From NCBI RefSeq assembly GCF_024979315.1, contig NZ_JANLCK010000006.1, positions 62,001 through 126,000 of the forward strand: a stretch of DNA of 64,000 bases, read 5' to 3'. Below, one piece after another: positions 1 to 9,884 of this stretch. This stretch comes from Herbiconiux oxytropis (GTDB lineage: Bacteria; Actinomycetota; Actinomycetes; Actinomycetales; Microbacteriaceae). Both the position numbers and the translations under genes were made by a program. The notes beneath the pieces are model-generated. The model saw only the letters and a list, made by a program, of their open reading frames with translations. It was not told where the DNA came from and ran no database searches. The first letter of the stretch is position 1; every line of letters begins with the position of its first letter.

Positions 1-995
1 CCGAGCTCGGCGGCTACGAGTTCTCGCCCACCCAGGTCATCAAGGCGGTCGAGCGGATCGCGGCCGCCGACGCCTCGACCGCGTGGGTCACGATGGCCCT
101 CCAGATGGAGACCGGGAGCACCGCGGCCTACCTCGACCCCGCCGCCGCCCGGGAGCTCTACGCCCACGGCTTGCCGTTGCACGCCGGACAGGGCACCAAG
201 CCCGGCACCGCGGTGCCGGTCGAGGGCGGCTACCGCCTCTCGGGCTCGTGGTCGTTCGCCTCGGGAATGCACCAGGCCACCCGCCTCCAGACGGCGGCGC
301 TCGTGCGCGAGACGGGCGAGTCGCTCATGATCACGGTGCCCGCCGGATCCGCGACCCTCATCGACAACTGGGACGTGATGGGGCTGAAAGCGACCGGCAG
401 CATCGACTACGACCTCGACGACGTGTTCGTGCCCGCCGAGCACGCCTGGCCCGCCGCCACCATGGAGCCGCGCACGGGTGGTGCCCTCTACCGCATCGGC
501 ATCGTGAACCTCTCGGGGCTCGGCCACGCGGGCTGGGCGCTCGGTGTGGCGCGCCGCATGCTCGACGAGATGGCCGAGCTCGCCCGCCGCAAGACGGGAT
601 CGCGCGGCGCGACCGTCGACTCCGCCCACTTCTACGCCGATTACGCGAAGGCCGAGGCGAAGGCGCGCTCGGCCCGCGCCTGGCTCCTGGAGGTGTGGGC
701 AGACAACGAGGCCACGCTCGCCGCCGGGCTCCCGCTCTCGGCCGAGCAGGAGACGCTCATCCGGCTCGCCCTCAGCAACGCCACCTGGATGGCCCACGAG
801 GTCACGATGACCGTCTACACGTGGGCCGGCACGGCAGCGCTCCGCTCGGGCGACCTGCAGCGCTACTTCCGTGACATGCACGCCGGAACCCAGCACGTGA
901 CGAGCGGGCCGGGGGTGGTGCAGGGCTGCGGGCAGATGCTCGCGGGCCTCGCCCCCGGCAAGCGGTGGATGTTCCTCGACCTCGTACCCGCCTGA
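1..995 (+). CDS. Acyl-CoA-dehydrogenase-fold flavoprotein, 5' end outside window
   Basis: The reading frame is already open at base 3 and runs without a start of its own kind to the TGA at 993-995, so the N-terminus lies upstream of the window; the ATG at 93 is internal. The visible part has the middle beta domain and C-terminal helical domain of the acyl-CoA dehydrogenase superfamily, including a GLKATGSIDYDLDDVFVPAE-type strand and a C-terminal RDMHAGTQHV segment. This fold includes true dehydrogenases and two-component flavin hydroxylases (HsaA, IacA and indole-oxygenase types). Another member of the fold lies at 4683-5951. Given the surrounding importers and aromatic enzymes, a hydroxylase or an acyl-CoA oxidising step is plausible; which one cannot be told. 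No flavin reductase partner is visible in the window. Confidence 0.85.
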   Translation, partial: ELGGYEFSPTQVIKAVERIAAADASTAWVTMALQMETGSTAAYLDPAAARELYAHGLPLHAGQGTKPGTAVPVEGGYRLSGSWSFASGMHQATRLQTAALVRETGESLMITVPAGSATLIDNWDVMGLKATGSIDYDLDDVFVPAEHAWPAATMEPRTGGALYRIGIVNLSGLGHAGWALGVARRMLDEMAELARRKTGSRGATVDSAHFYADYAKAEAKARSARAWLLEVWADNEATLAAGLPLSAEQETLIRLALSNATWMAHEVTMTVYTWAGTAALRSGDLQRYFRDMHAGTQHVTSGPGVVQGCGQMLAGLAPGKRWMFLDLVPA

Positions 996-1096
996 CCCGT
1001 CCGTCCCGCCTGACCCGTCCATCCCGCCCACCCGTTCCGTTCCCCGCCCCTCCCCATCCCGATCCACTCGCAGCACGACGAAGCAAAGGACGCACC

Positions 1097-2134
1097 ATGA
1101 GAAACCGCAGACCGGCCGCCGTCGCCGCCGTCCTGGCCACCGCCACCGCCGTGGCCCTCGCCCTGACCGGCTGTGCCACGTCGTCGACCGCCACGCCCGA
1201 CTCCACGAGCGAAGGCTCGGCCGAGGGCGAGACCAAGACCGTCACGGTCGGCATCGACATCCCGTTCCACCCGCTCTACGCCTACCTCACCGCCAAGAGC
1301 GACGAGATCTTCGCCGATTCCGGCTACGACATCGACTTCGAGGTGCTCGACGCCACGACCCTCGTGCCGAGCTTCGGGCGCGGCGACATCGACATCGTCA
1401 CGACCGTGCCGTCGTTCCAGCCCCGGATCAAGGACCAGTACGGCATCGACACCCAGTTCTTCTACCCGATGGCCCGCTGGACCCCGGGCTCCGAGCTCTA
1501 CGTCGCGGGCGACTCCGACATCCAGTCGATCGAGGACCTCGCGGGCAAGAAGGTCGCCATCCCGCCGCTCGCCACCCGCTTCGGCGCCGAGGAGGCCGCG
1601 GTGCTCGCCACCACCGGCGAGACCATCCAGGACTACTTCGAACTCACCGAGACCGACGCCGCGGCCCAGGAGCTCACCCTCGGCCGGGCCGACGCCGCGT
1701 TCATCGAGGCCCCCGCCACGGCGCCGCTGATCGAGGCGGGTTTCCGCCCGGTCTACAACGTGCAGGAGGCCTTCGAGGAGGAGTTCGGCGACCCCGCGGT
1801 GCTGAGCGGCGGGTTCATCGCGAGCAACGAGTTCGCCGAGGCCAACCCCGAGGTGATCGACCTCATCGTGCAGGCCACCCAGGATGTCTGGACCCAGTTC
1901 CAGGAGGATCCCGAATCGGTGCTCACCGTGGCGAGCGACGAGACCGGCATCCCGGTCGAGCAGCTCGAGCTCGTCTCCCAGATCCTCAACCTCGCCGAGA
2001 TGCCCGACGACCAGAAGATCGTCTCCGAGACCGACGTGGCCACCTGGAGCGCGATCTTCCCGCTGCTCGTCGAGGCCGGATTCCTCACCGAGGAGCCCGA
2101 GGACCCGGCGTCGATGTTCATCGTCACGGAATGA
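1097..2134 (+). CDS. ABC transporter substrate-binding lipoprotein (SsuA/NMT1 type)
   Basis: Extracytoplasmic solute receptor of an importer for small organic anions. The ATG at 1097 is preferred over the upstream in-frame start at 965 because it gives a clean lipoprotein signal: basic MRNRR start, hydrophobic stretch, and lipobox LTGC with the modified Cys at residue 26. The mature part carries the NMT1/THI5-like pattern (GIDIPFHPLYAYLTAK near the N-terminus, GRGDIDIVTTVPSF, then a VAIPPLATRFGAEEA hinge region). Length 345 aa is usual for the family. It is followed with an ATGA overlap by the permease and then the ATPase, so the three form one importer. Relatives carry sulfonates, taurine, nitrate, pyrimidines or phthalate; here an aromatic or heterocyclic acid is inferred from the neighbours. 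Confidence 0.9.
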   Translation: MRNRRPAAVAAVLATATAVALALTGCATSSTATPDSTSEGSAEGETKTVTVGIDIPFHPLYAYLTAKSDEIFADSGYDIDFEVLDATTLVPSFGRGDIDIVTTVPSFQPRIKDQYGIDTQFFYPMARWTPGSELYVAGDSDIQSIEDLAGKKVAIPPLATRFGAEEAAVLATTGETIQDYFELTETDAAAQELTLGRADAAFIEAPATAPLIEAGFRPVYNVQEAFEEEFGDPAVLSGGFIASNEFAEANPEVIDLIVQATQDVWTQFQEDPESVLTVASDETGIPVEQLELVSQILNLAEMPDDQKIVSETDVATWSAIFPLLVEAGFLTEEPEDPASMFIVTE

Positions 2135-2987
2135 GCACGATGACCTCGACCATCGAGCCCGCCGCGGGGGCGGCCGCCGTGCCGGGCGCCCCCGCCGCCG
2201 CGGCCCGCCCCGCTGCCGCCGCCTCTGCTCGGCGCGGTGGCTGGAAGCGCCCCGCCCGCGTGATCCTGAGCGTCATCGTGATCTTCGCGGGCTGGGCGAT
2301 CGCCTCCACCCAGTTCCCGTCCTACATCCTGCCCTCGCCGCTGGACGTCTGGGACCAGTTCCTCAGCGCCGTCGGCCGGGGGGTCTGGGTCGAGGAGATC
2401 CTCGCCACCGTGCAGCACCTGCTCGCCGCCTTCGGGCTGGTGATCGTGATCGGCCTGCCGCTGGGCATCCTGATCGGCCGTTCGAAGATCGCCGAGGACC
2501 TCGCCCGGGTGCCGATGATCTTCCTGCAGACCGTGCCCACGATCGTGCTGATCGCCCTCGCCCTCGTGATCATGGGCGTGAGCGACACCGCGGTGATCGG
2601 GGTGACCGTTGCGGGCTCGATCAGCTACTTCCTCATCAACGTCATCCAGGGAACGCGCTCGATCGATCCCGACCTCACCGAGATGAGCCGGGCCTACCAG
2701 GCCTCCGAGGGCTCGATCATGCGCTCCGTCGTGCTGCCCTCGGTGGTTCCCTACCTCCTCGCGGGGGCCAGGATCACGCTCGGTGTGGCCTGGCAGATCA
2801 CGCTCTTCTCGGAGTACCTGATGGGCACCGCGGGCGTGGGCTTCCAGGTCAACACGTCCATCAAGCTCCTCGACACCGCGGCGGTGTTCATGTGGGGCCT
2901 GTCCATCGTCGCACTCACCCTGCTGGTGGAGTACGGCATCTTCCGGCCGGTGGAGCGACTGCTCACCCGCCACGTGAAAGGACGATC

Positions 2988-2991
<4 letters not shown>
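2131..2991 (+). CDS. ABC transporter permease (SsuC/TauC type)
   Basis: Membrane subunit of the importer, 286 aa. After an Ala/Pro-rich cytoplasmic leader of about 40 residues it shows a first TM segment (VILSVIVIFAGWAIAST) and several more. The EAA-type loop that contacts the ATPase is seen in the region EMSRAYQASEGSIMRSVVLPS. The start ATG at 2131 overlaps the stop of the binding protein (ATGA) and its own stop overlaps the start of the ATPase gene in the same way, showing tight translational coupling. This is the binding-protein-dependent transport family of SsuC/TauC/ThiX. Substrate not determined by sequence. Confidence 0.9.
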
Positions 2992-3742
<751 letters not shown>

Positions 3743-3746
<4 letters not shown>

Positions 3747-4249
3747 CGGAGAGCACCCCCGGCGAGGTCGTGATCGTCCGCGACACCGAGCGCGAGTCGC
3801 TGTGGTTCCTCGGCGACCTCGTCGAGATCATCGTCGACGGCTCCAAGACCGGCGGCCGCCTCACGGTGGCCATGCACCACGCCCGCCCGAGCTCGCAGCC
3901 GCCGCTGCACGAGCACGACGCCGAGGACGAGATCTTCTTCATCCTCGAGGGCGAGATCACCTACTGGGCGCAGGGCATCACCGCGACGCTCGGCGCGGGC
4001 GACTTCATCCTGCTGCCGAAGGACGTGCCGCACAGCTTCCAGGTCTCGCCCGACCGGGAGGCGCGCTGGCTCGTCATCCTCGCCCCCTCGGGTTTCGAGG
4101 ACTTCCTGCGCGAGGCCTCCGACCCGGCCGGGCATCGCGGGCTGCCGGAGGACTTCACGATGACCCCCGAGATCGAGTCGCGCCTCATGACCGCGGCCGA
4201 GACGGCGGGCATCACCATCCTCGGCCCTCCCGGCACCCGCCCGTCCTGA
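3743..4249 (+). CDS. Single-domain cupin protein
   Basis: 168 aa, start ATG 3743 overlapping the ATPase stop. Contains a classic cupin barrel: motif 1 PPLHEHDAEDEIFFILEGEI (His, His, Glu metal ligands) at about residues 52-71 and motif 2 GDFILLPKDVPHSFQV with the third His. The C-terminal 45 residues are helical and lie outside the barrel. It resembles quercetinase-like cupins found in catabolic and antibiotic operons, which are usually metal-dependent oxygenases or isomerases. It is too short and lacks the two-domain form of gentisate dioxygenase. Its position directly behind the importer and before a SnoaL-like protein suggests a step in the same catabolic route; the reaction is unknown. 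Confidence 0.85.
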
Positions 4250-4260
4250 CAGGAGTAACC

Positions 4261-4668
4261 ATGTCCAACCTCCCCCTCGTCGAGCGCTTCTGGGCGGCCA
4301 ACGCCACGGGCGACGTCGACACCCTGAAAGCGGTGCTCGCCCCGGATGTCGAGTGGACGGTCGTCGGCCGCACCGTGCCGATCGCGAAGACCTACCACGG
4401 TCAGGACGAGTTCTTCGGCGAGCTCATCGCCACCCTCATCGCCTCGTTCACGCCGGGCACCGTGCAGATGACGGTCACCGGCATGTTCGAGGACCTCGAG
4501 CGCTCCACCGTCGTCACGCAGGTGCACGAGCGGGCGGAGTCGATCACCGGCGCCACCTTCGACAACGACATCGTGACCGTCATGACCATCGCGGACGGCA
4601 GGATCGTGGCCTCCGCCGAGTACATGGACCTCCTCGAGGTCTCCCGCAGCATCCCCACCCCTGAATAA
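4261..4668 (+). CDS. SnoaL-like / NTF2-fold protein
   Basis: 135 aa with an AGGAGT ribosome binding site just upstream. The pattern is that of ketosteroid-isomerase-like cone folds: VERFWAANATGDVDTLKAVLAPDVEWTV at the start and the AERTVVT.../ITGATFDNDIVTVMTIADGRI strands at the end. Members act as isomerases, cyclases, small hydroxylase partners or dehydratases; in indole-acetate degradation clusters a SnoaL-like gene (iacI) is also found, but I cannot claim orthology. It lies between a cupin and a flavoprotein with short spacing, so it is part of the same operon. Confidence 0.8.
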   Translation: MSNLPLVERFWAANATGDVDTLKAVLAPDVEWTVVGRTVPIAKTYHGQDEFFGELIATLIASFTPGTVQMTVTGMFEDLERSTVVTQVHERAESITGATFDNDIVTVMTIADGRIVASAEYMDLLEVSRSIPTPE

Positions 4669-4682
4669 GAGGAGTCAGCATC

Positions 4683-5951
4683 ATGGAAAGCACCGCAACC
4701 CTCGAGGCCCCCGCAGCGCCCACGCCGGGATCGCCCACATCCGCAGCGCCCGCGCCCGCGCCCGCAGAGAGCGTCGCGACCACCGCGGAGATCGTGCGCC
4801 GCATCCACGAGATCGGCCCCACCCTCCGTGCCAACTGGGCCGCAGGGGAGGCCGGCCGCTGCCTGCCCGCCGAGTCGATCGCCGCGATCCAGTCGACCGG
4901 AGCCTTCGACATCGCCCGCCTCGCGCGCTACGGCGGCTACGAGGGCGGTGCGCTCATGCTCGCCGAGGTCGCCCGCACGCTCGCCTACTACTGCGCGGCA
5001 TCCGGGTGGGTCACCGTGATCTCGAACGGCTCGGTCATGCTCACCAACCGCTTCGAGGACTCCGTGGTGGAGGAGGTCTTCGGCTCGGGCGAGACCGTGA
5101 AGATGGCCTCGATCTTCGTGAGCCCGCACGGCTTCGCGAAAGGCGAGGACGGCGGCTACCGGGTGGCGGGGGAGTGGCCGTACTCCTCGAACGTCAACGA
5201 CTCCGACTGGGCCATCGGCATCCTCCCCGTGCAGCGAGAAGGTGCCCCAGAGGGCGAGACCGAGATCGGCTTCGCCCTCATGAAGCGCGGCGAGTACACC
5301 GTGAAGGACACCTGGCACACCGTCGGCATGCGCGCCACCGGCAGCAACACGATCGTGGCCGAGGACGTCTGGATCCCCGCCGACCGCGTCTGCTTCTACG
5401 AACGACTGATGGGCGAGGCGTTCGAGACGGATGCCGAGGCGCCGCTCGGCCGCCGGCTCACCCCGATGGCCACCATGGCCACCACCATCTCGGCGCCGAT
5501 CGTGGGGGCCGCCCAGGCCGCCCTCGACATCGTGGCCGCGAACGCGAAGAAGAGGGGTGTGGCGAACACGACCTACGCGAAGCAGAACGAGTCGGGCGCG
5601 TTCGTGAAGGATCTCGGCGAGGCCGCCATGAAGATCGACACCTCCATCCTGCACCTCACCCGCGCGGCGGAGCTCATCGACCGCACCGCGCAGGGCACGG
5701 TGCCGCTCACCTCCGAGCAGCGCGCGAAGATCCGCGGCGACGCCGGGCACTCGGGCCGCAGCACGGTCGAGGCGATGAACGAGCTGATGTGGCTGGCCGG
5801 TTCGTCGGCGTTCGCCGCGTCGAGCCCGCTCGAGAAGCTGTGGCGCGACGTCAACACCGGCGCGCGGCACGGTGCCGTGGCCGCCCCGATGAGCTACGAG
5901 GTGTTCGCCGACGGACTCGTGGGCGCCGAGTACATCGTTCCCGTGCTCTAG
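4683..5951 (+). CDS. Acyl-CoA-dehydrogenase-fold flavin-dependent monooxygenase-like protein
   Basis: 422 aa, RBS AAGAGGAG upstream. Begins with an Ala/Pro/Thr-rich leader of about 35 residues, then helices with a LARYGGYEGG loop, a central beta domain (WPYSSNVNDSDWAIG and the TVGMRATGSNTIVAEDVWIP strand) and a C-terminal helical bundle ending RDVNTGARHGAVAAPMSYEV. The C-terminal pattern and the lack of the dehydrogenase catalytic Glu context point to the group D hydroxylases (HsaA/HpaB-like, also IacA and indole oxygenase) that use reduced flavin from a partner reductase. No reductase gene is visible near it. It is likely to hydroxylate or epoxidise the ring substrate imported by the neighbouring ABC system; that is inference. 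Confidence 0.85.
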   Translation: MESTATLEAPAAPTPGSPTSAAPAPAPAESVATTAEIVRRIHEIGPTLRANWAAGEAGRCLPAESIAAIQSTGAFDIARLARYGGYEGGALMLAEVARTLAYYCAASGWVTVISNGSVMLTNRFEDSVVEEVFGSGETVKMASIFVSPHGFAKGEDGGYRVAGEWPYSSNVNDSDWAIGILPVQREGAPEGETEIGFALMKRGEYTVKDTWHTVGMRATGSNTIVAEDVWIPADRVCFYERLMGEAFETDAEAPLGRRLTPMATMATTISAPIVGAAQAALDIVAANAKKRGVANTTYAKQNESGAFVKDLGEAAMKIDTSILHLTRAAELIDRTAQGTVPLTSEQRAKIRGDAGHSGRSTVEAMNELMWLAGSSAFAASSPLEKLWRDVNTGARHGAVAAPMSYEVFADGLVGAEYIVPVL

Positions 5952-5952
5952 C

Positions 5953-7236
5953 GTGAACCGCATCGTCGCGTCGCTCGGGCTGCGCTATGCCGAGCTTGCG
6001 GGCGGCGAGCGGTTCGCCGCTCCCGTGCGTGCCCGTGGCCAGCTGGGGGTGCGGCGCCTCGTCGACGTGCCCGTCTTCCCGCAGCTGCCCAGCCGCCTCT
6101 CGGCCGCCATGGGCACGGAGCTCGAGCGCAACCCGCAGTCCGAAGACGCCTTCCACCTCAACGTGTGGGCGCCGGAGGGTGCCCGCGACCTCCCCGTGCT
6201 GGTCTACCTGCACGGTGGGGCGTGGGCGACGGGCGGCGGGTCGGCGGCCTGGTACGACGGCTCGGTGCTCGCGGCCCGCGGCATCGTGGTGGTCACCGTC
6301 AACTACCGGGTGGGCCCGCTCGCGCACCTGCAGCCGGACGACACCGAGGTGCTGCACAACCGCCCGGTGGAGGATCTGCTGCTCGCGCTGGACTGGGTGC
6401 AGGAGAACATCTCCTCCTACGGCGGCGATCCGCTCGAGGTGACGGTCGCCGGCCATTCCGCGGGCGGCTGGTACGGGCACGCGCTGAGCGTGCATCCGGC
6501 CGCTCGGGGCCTTCTCCGGCGGGTGGCCCACCTCAGCATGGGCACCGAGCCCGGGCGCTCGCCGGAGCTCGCACGCGCGATCACGGCCCGGGTGCAGGAG
6601 CTCACGGGGGATGCGTCGCTCCAGCGGGTGCCCCTCGGCGAGCTGCTCGCGGCGGGTCGTGCGGCGCTTGCGTTCGACCGCCCGCTCGGTGAGCTCCCCC
6701 GCTCGTACCTGCCGGCGGAGGGCGAGTTCGCGGCGCCCGATCTGTTCGACCCGCAGGTCGCCGCGGCCACCTGCCACGCCGACGCCGTGTACATCCGCAC
6801 CACCGCCGACGAGACGGGGATCTTCGGCTTCGCCGACCCGGTCGATCGCGCCGTGACCGACGCGCAGGTCGACCGGCTCGCGGGGGAGTGGGGCGCCCCG
6901 CCGCCCGCCGGTGGCACGCCCTACGAGCGCCTCGTCTCCCTCACCACCTGGCGGCACTTCTCGGGGTTCGCCGTGGCGCTCGCCGCCGCCCACGCAGCCC
7001 TCGGCCGGCCCGTGCAGCTCGAGCGCTTCGAGGAGCGCAGCCCGCTCGAGGGCCTCGGCGCCGCACACTGCTTCGATCTGCCGTTCCAGTTCGGCAACCG
7101 GCCGCTCTGGGGTGATGCACCGATGCTCCGCGATGTGCATCCCGTGCGCTTCGCCGAGGTCTCCGCCCACTGGGTGACGAACCTGGCCGACTTCGTCTCG
7201 GGACATCCGGTGCCGAAAAAATCCATTCCGCACTAG
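5953..7236 (+). CDS. Type B carboxylesterase / para-nitrobenzyl esterase family protein
   Basis: 427 aa, GTG start two bases after the preceding stop. Shows the alpha/beta hydrolase landmarks of the family: oxyanion loop HGGAW (residues 87-91), LNVWAP strand before it, and nucleophile elbow GHSAGG with Ser169. A candidate catalytic His lies in the LGAAHCFDLPFQFG segment near the C-terminus. It is somewhat shorter than typical members (about 480-500 aa). No signal peptide, so cytoplasmic. It probably cleaves an ester or lactone formed in the pathway; last gene of the first transcription unit, as a new promoter follows at once. Confidence 0.88.
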   Translation: MNRIVASLGLRYAELAGGERFAAPVRARGQLGVRRLVDVPVFPQLPSRLSAAMGTELERNPQSEDAFHLNVWAPEGARDLPVLVYLHGGAWATGGGSAAWYDGSVLAARGIVVVTVNYRVGPLAHLQPDDTEVLHNRPVEDLLLALDWVQENISSYGGDPLEVTVAGHSAGGWYGHALSVHPAARGLLRRVAHLSMGTEPGRSPELARAITARVQELTGDASLQRVPLGELLAAGRAALAFDRPLGELPRSYLPAEGEFAAPDLFDPQVAAATCHADAVYIRTTADETGIFGFADPVDRAVTDAQVDRLAGEWGAPPPAGGTPYERLVSLTTWRHFSGFAVALAAAHAALGRPVQLERFEERSPLEGLGAAHCFDLPFQFGNRPLWGDAPMLRDVHPVRFAEVSAHWVTNLADFVSGHPVPKKSIPH

Positions 7237-7262
7237 TGACGATCGTAACTGCAATGTAATCT
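7235..7262 (+). promoter_or_regulatory. Promoter with shared palindromic operator, copy 1
   Basis: GTGACGATCGTAAC at 7236-7249 is a palindrome with one mismatch, centred between 7242 and 7243. TGTAAT follows at 7255-7260, its first base 12.5 bases from the centre. The same arrangement recurs at 14231 and 19088. It lies between the esterase stop and the CoA ligase start at 7340, and partly overlaps the esterase stop codon. Confidence 0.65.
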
Positions 7263-7339
7263 GGCCGAAACGAACGATGCCTACTGTCGATGGAGTACCC
7301 GCTCCATCACGCCGGAATCGAACGAAAGGTGATTCGCTG

Positions 7340-8659
7340 ATGAATGACAGCCCGTACTGGAACCCGAAGACGGAGACGATGTCGAGGGACGACCTGCGCG
7401 CCCTCCAGTTCGTGAAGTTCAAGCGGGTGGTGGAATGGGCCGAAGCGCGCAGCGTGTTCTACCAGAAGTCGTTCCAGCGGGCCGGGTTCGACTCGTCTCA
7501 GCTGAACAGCTGGGACGACTACGACCGCGTGCCGTTCCTCACCCGTGAGGAGTGGATGCGCAGCCAGAACGACTTCCCGCCCTACGGCGAGCTGCCGGTG
7601 GCCGGTCACGAGAACGCGATCCGCTTCCACACCACGAGCGGCACCTCGGGCAAGACCCCGCTGCGGGCGCTCGACAGCCGCAAGGACTGGTCGTGGTCGG
7701 CCGAGATGTGGTCGTACGCCCTCTGGGGCATGGGCGTGCGCCCGCACGACATCGGCTACGTGGCCTTCGGCTACGGCACCTTCATCGGCTTCTGGGGCCT
7801 GCACAACGGCCTCGAGAAGCTCGGCGCCACCACGATCCCGGGCGGTGCCCAGCCCACCCCCACCCGCGTGAAGCAGATCATCGACTACGACGTCACGGTC
7901 GTGGCCTCCACCCCCACCTACGCCCTGCGGCTCGCGCAGGAGGCGGAGAGCCTCGGCATCGACCTGAAGAACTCCAAGGTGAGCCGGATCGTGCTCTCGG
8001 GCGAGCCCATCCCGCCGAAGACCAAGGAGCTCATCGAGGAGCTGTGGGGCGCCAAGTCGTTCGACACCGCCGGAATGACCGAGATCTCGACCATCTTCAT
8101 GTTCGAGCCGGAGGACCAGCCGGGCGGCACCCACATCATCGAGGACCAGTTCGTGGAACGCGTGATCGATCCCGAGACCGGCATCGAGCTGCCCTACGGC
8201 GAGCGGGGTGAGCGCATCACGACGTCGTTCGGCCGCAGCATGATCCCCCTCATCAAGTACCGCACCTCCGACCTCGTGGTGAAGGTGCCGCACACCACCA
8301 CCTCGAACGGGCGCACCTGGGACCTCTACCAGGGCGGCATCCTCGGCCGGGTCGACGACATGAAGCTCGTGCGCGGCACGAACGTCTACCCCCGCGCCGT
8401 CGAGGCCATCGTGCGGGCGTTCCCCGTGATCGACGAGTTCCAGGTGAAGATCACCCGGGAGGGCATCCGCGACGAGATCACGCTGCTCGCCGAGCCCGTG
8501 CCCTCGGTGACCGATGCGGAGTGGACCGAGCTCATCGCGAAGCTCGGCACCGAGCTGGCCGACGGCCACGAGGGCCTGCGTTTCATCATCGAGCGCGCGC
8601 CCGAGAACACCCTCCCCCGCTTCGAGCTGAAGGCCAAGCGCCTCCAGGACCTGCGCTGA
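7340..8659 (+). CDS. Aryl/acyl-CoA ligase, phenylacetate-CoA ligase (PaaK-like) family
   Basis: 439 aa. ATG 7340 is preferred over the in-frame start at 7277 because of the GAAAGGTGA ribosome binding site and the usual N-terminus of the family. Adenylation motifs: phosphate loop TTSGTSGKTP (residues 98-107), a DTAGMTEI acceptor-like motif, and the hinge region GILGRVDDMKLVRGTNVYPRAVEA typical of PaaK-type ligases. It activates an aromatic carboxylic acid to its CoA thioester at the cost of ATP. It opens the second transcription unit behind the shared operator. In combination with the CoA-level hydroxylase at 19161 it suggests a hybrid aerobic pathway in which the ring is attacked as CoA thioester. 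Substrate unknown. Confidence 0.9.
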   Translation: MNDSPYWNPKTETMSRDDLRALQFVKFKRVVEWAEARSVFYQKSFQRAGFDSSQLNSWDDYDRVPFLTREEWMRSQNDFPPYGELPVAGHENAIRFHTTSGTSGKTPLRALDSRKDWSWSAEMWSYALWGMGVRPHDIGYVAFGYGTFIGFWGLHNGLEKLGATTIPGGAQPTPTRVKQIIDYDVTVVASTPTYALRLAQEAESLGIDLKNSKVSRIVLSGEPIPPKTKELIEELWGAKSFDTAGMTEISTIFMFEPEDQPGGTHIIEDQFVERVIDPETGIELPYGERGERITTSFGRSMIPLIKYRTSDLVVKVPHTTTSNGRTWDLYQGGILGRVDDMKLVRGTNVYPRAVEAIVRAFPVIDEFQVKITREGIRDEITLLAEPVPSVTDAEWTELIAKLGTELADGHEGLRFIIERAPENTLPRFELKAKRLQDLR

Positions 8660-8719
8660 AGCACCCGACTCCCACCGCAGACAACCGACAGCAGACAGTA
8701 GAAACAAGGAGCTGACGAC

Positions 8720-8923
8720 ATGGCCGTTGACCTCATCGGCAACGAACTGACCGCCAAGGAGCAGCAGCTCCTCGACGCCTACGAGAGCCTGAAGGCCCTC
8801 GAGGCCGGCGGCGGACTCGCCCCCAGCACCGAGTCGAACGTGCGGGTGGCTCTCGCGGCGCTCGGCGTGGCGGTGGGCGATCTCGCGCTCTGCTACGAGC
8901 ACCTCACCGACAGCAGCTGCTGA
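8720..8923 (+). CDS. Small helical protein of unknown function
   Basis: 67 aa with a good AAGGAG ribosome binding site (8707-8712) and in-operon spacing: 60 bases after the ligase and 2 bases before the FAH-family gene. The sequence is acidic and predicted helical (NELTAKEQQLLDAYESLKAL, then VRVALAALGVAVGDLALCYE), with a C-terminal Cys. I do not recognise a family. The codon bias matches the neighbours, which supports a real gene rather than a shadow. It could be a small subunit or chaperone for one of the pathway enzymes. Confidence 0.65.
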   Translation: MAVDLIGNELTAKEQQLLDAYESLKALEAGGGLAPSTESNVRVALAALGVAVGDLALCYEHLTDSSC

Positions 8924-8925
8924 GG

Positions 8926-9831
8926 ATGCGGCTCGCACGCATCGCGCTCGGCGACGCAGGCTCCACGGATGCCCCGCGCACGGCCGTGGTGGAGGGCGAG
9001 CAGCTGCTCGTGCTGCCCGCCGGCGCCCCCACGATCGACGACCTCGTGCGGCTCGGCCTCGCGGCCGCGCTCGCCGCGGTCGAGGAGCTGCTGCCGACGG
9101 CCGAGACGGTGGCGCTCGCCGACGCCGTGCTGCTCGCCCCGCTCGCGCGCTTCAACCGCGACATCCTCTGCACGGGCTGGAACTACACCGACCACTTCTA
9201 CGAGTCGCTCGGCAAGCGCGCGGGCCAGGGGCCGGACGAGATGCCCGAGCACCCCACGTTCTTCACGAAGGGCCCGGGCGTCGTGATCGGGCCGACCGAT
9301 CCGATCGCCTTCGACGCCGCGCTCTCGGCGAAGTGGGACTACGAGGCCGAGGTGGCGCTCGTCATCGGCACCGGCGGGCGCTCGCTCCGCGCCGAGACCG
9401 CCGCTCGGCACGTGTTCGGCTACTTCGTGGCCAACGACGTCTCGCAGCGCGACCTGCAGCGCCAGCACGGCGGGCAGTGGCTGAAGGGCAAGTCCGTCGA
9501 CGGCACGATGCCGATCGGCCCGTGGATCACGACGGCCGACGAGGTCGACCTCGACGCCCTGCACCTCTCGCTCACCGTCAACGGCGAGCTGCGGCAGAAC
9601 TCCTCCGCCACCGCGATGGCGTTCCCCGTGCCCGTGCTGCTCGAGGAGCTCAGCCGCGGAATGACCCTCGAGGCCGGCGACGTGCTGCTCACGGGCACGC
9701 CGAGCGGCATCGGCAGCGCGCGCGAGCCCGCGGTGTTCCTGGCCGACGGCGACGAGATCGTCACGCGTGTCGACGGCCTCGGCGAACTCCGCAACCGCGT
9801 GACGGCGACGGATCTGACCTCACCCGCCTAG
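8926..9831 (+). CDS. Fumarylacetoacetate hydrolase family protein
   Basis: 301 aa, start ATG 8926 two bases after the small protein. FAH catalytic core is complete: metal ligands in DYEAEVALVIG (two Glu) and GYFVANDVSQRDLQ (Asp), the KGKSVDGTMPIGPWI loop, and the LLTGTPSGIG signature near the C-terminus. The family hydrolyses or decarboxylates beta-diketo acids made after ring cleavage, such as fumarylpyruvate, oxohexenedioate or acylpyruvates. It is probably the C-C bond cleaving step of this route. No ring-cleaving dioxygenase of a recognised class is seen in the window apart from the small cupins and the VOC protein. Confidence 0.92.
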   Translation: MRLARIALGDAGSTDAPRTAVVEGEQLLVLPAGAPTIDDLVRLGLAAALAAVEELLPTAETVALADAVLLAPLARFNRDILCTGWNYTDHFYESLGKRAGQGPDEMPEHPTFFTKGPGVVIGPTDPIAFDAALSAKWDYEAEVALVIGTGGRSLRAETAARHVFGYFVANDVSQRDLQRQHGGQWLKGKSVDGTMPIGPWITTADEVDLDALHLSLTVNGELRQNSSATAMAFPVPVLLEELSRGMTLEAGDVLLTGTPSGIGSAREPAVFLADGDEIVTRVDGLGELRNRVTATDLTSPA

Positions 9832-9884
9832 ACCAGCCGCCCCCGGCATCCACCCAGGCATCCACCCCGAAGGAACGAGACACC

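Noticed and set aside
4401-5963. 520-residue open frame antisense to the SnoaL-like and flavoprotein genes
   Set aside because: Composition of a shadow frame, covers two genes with clear family motifs.
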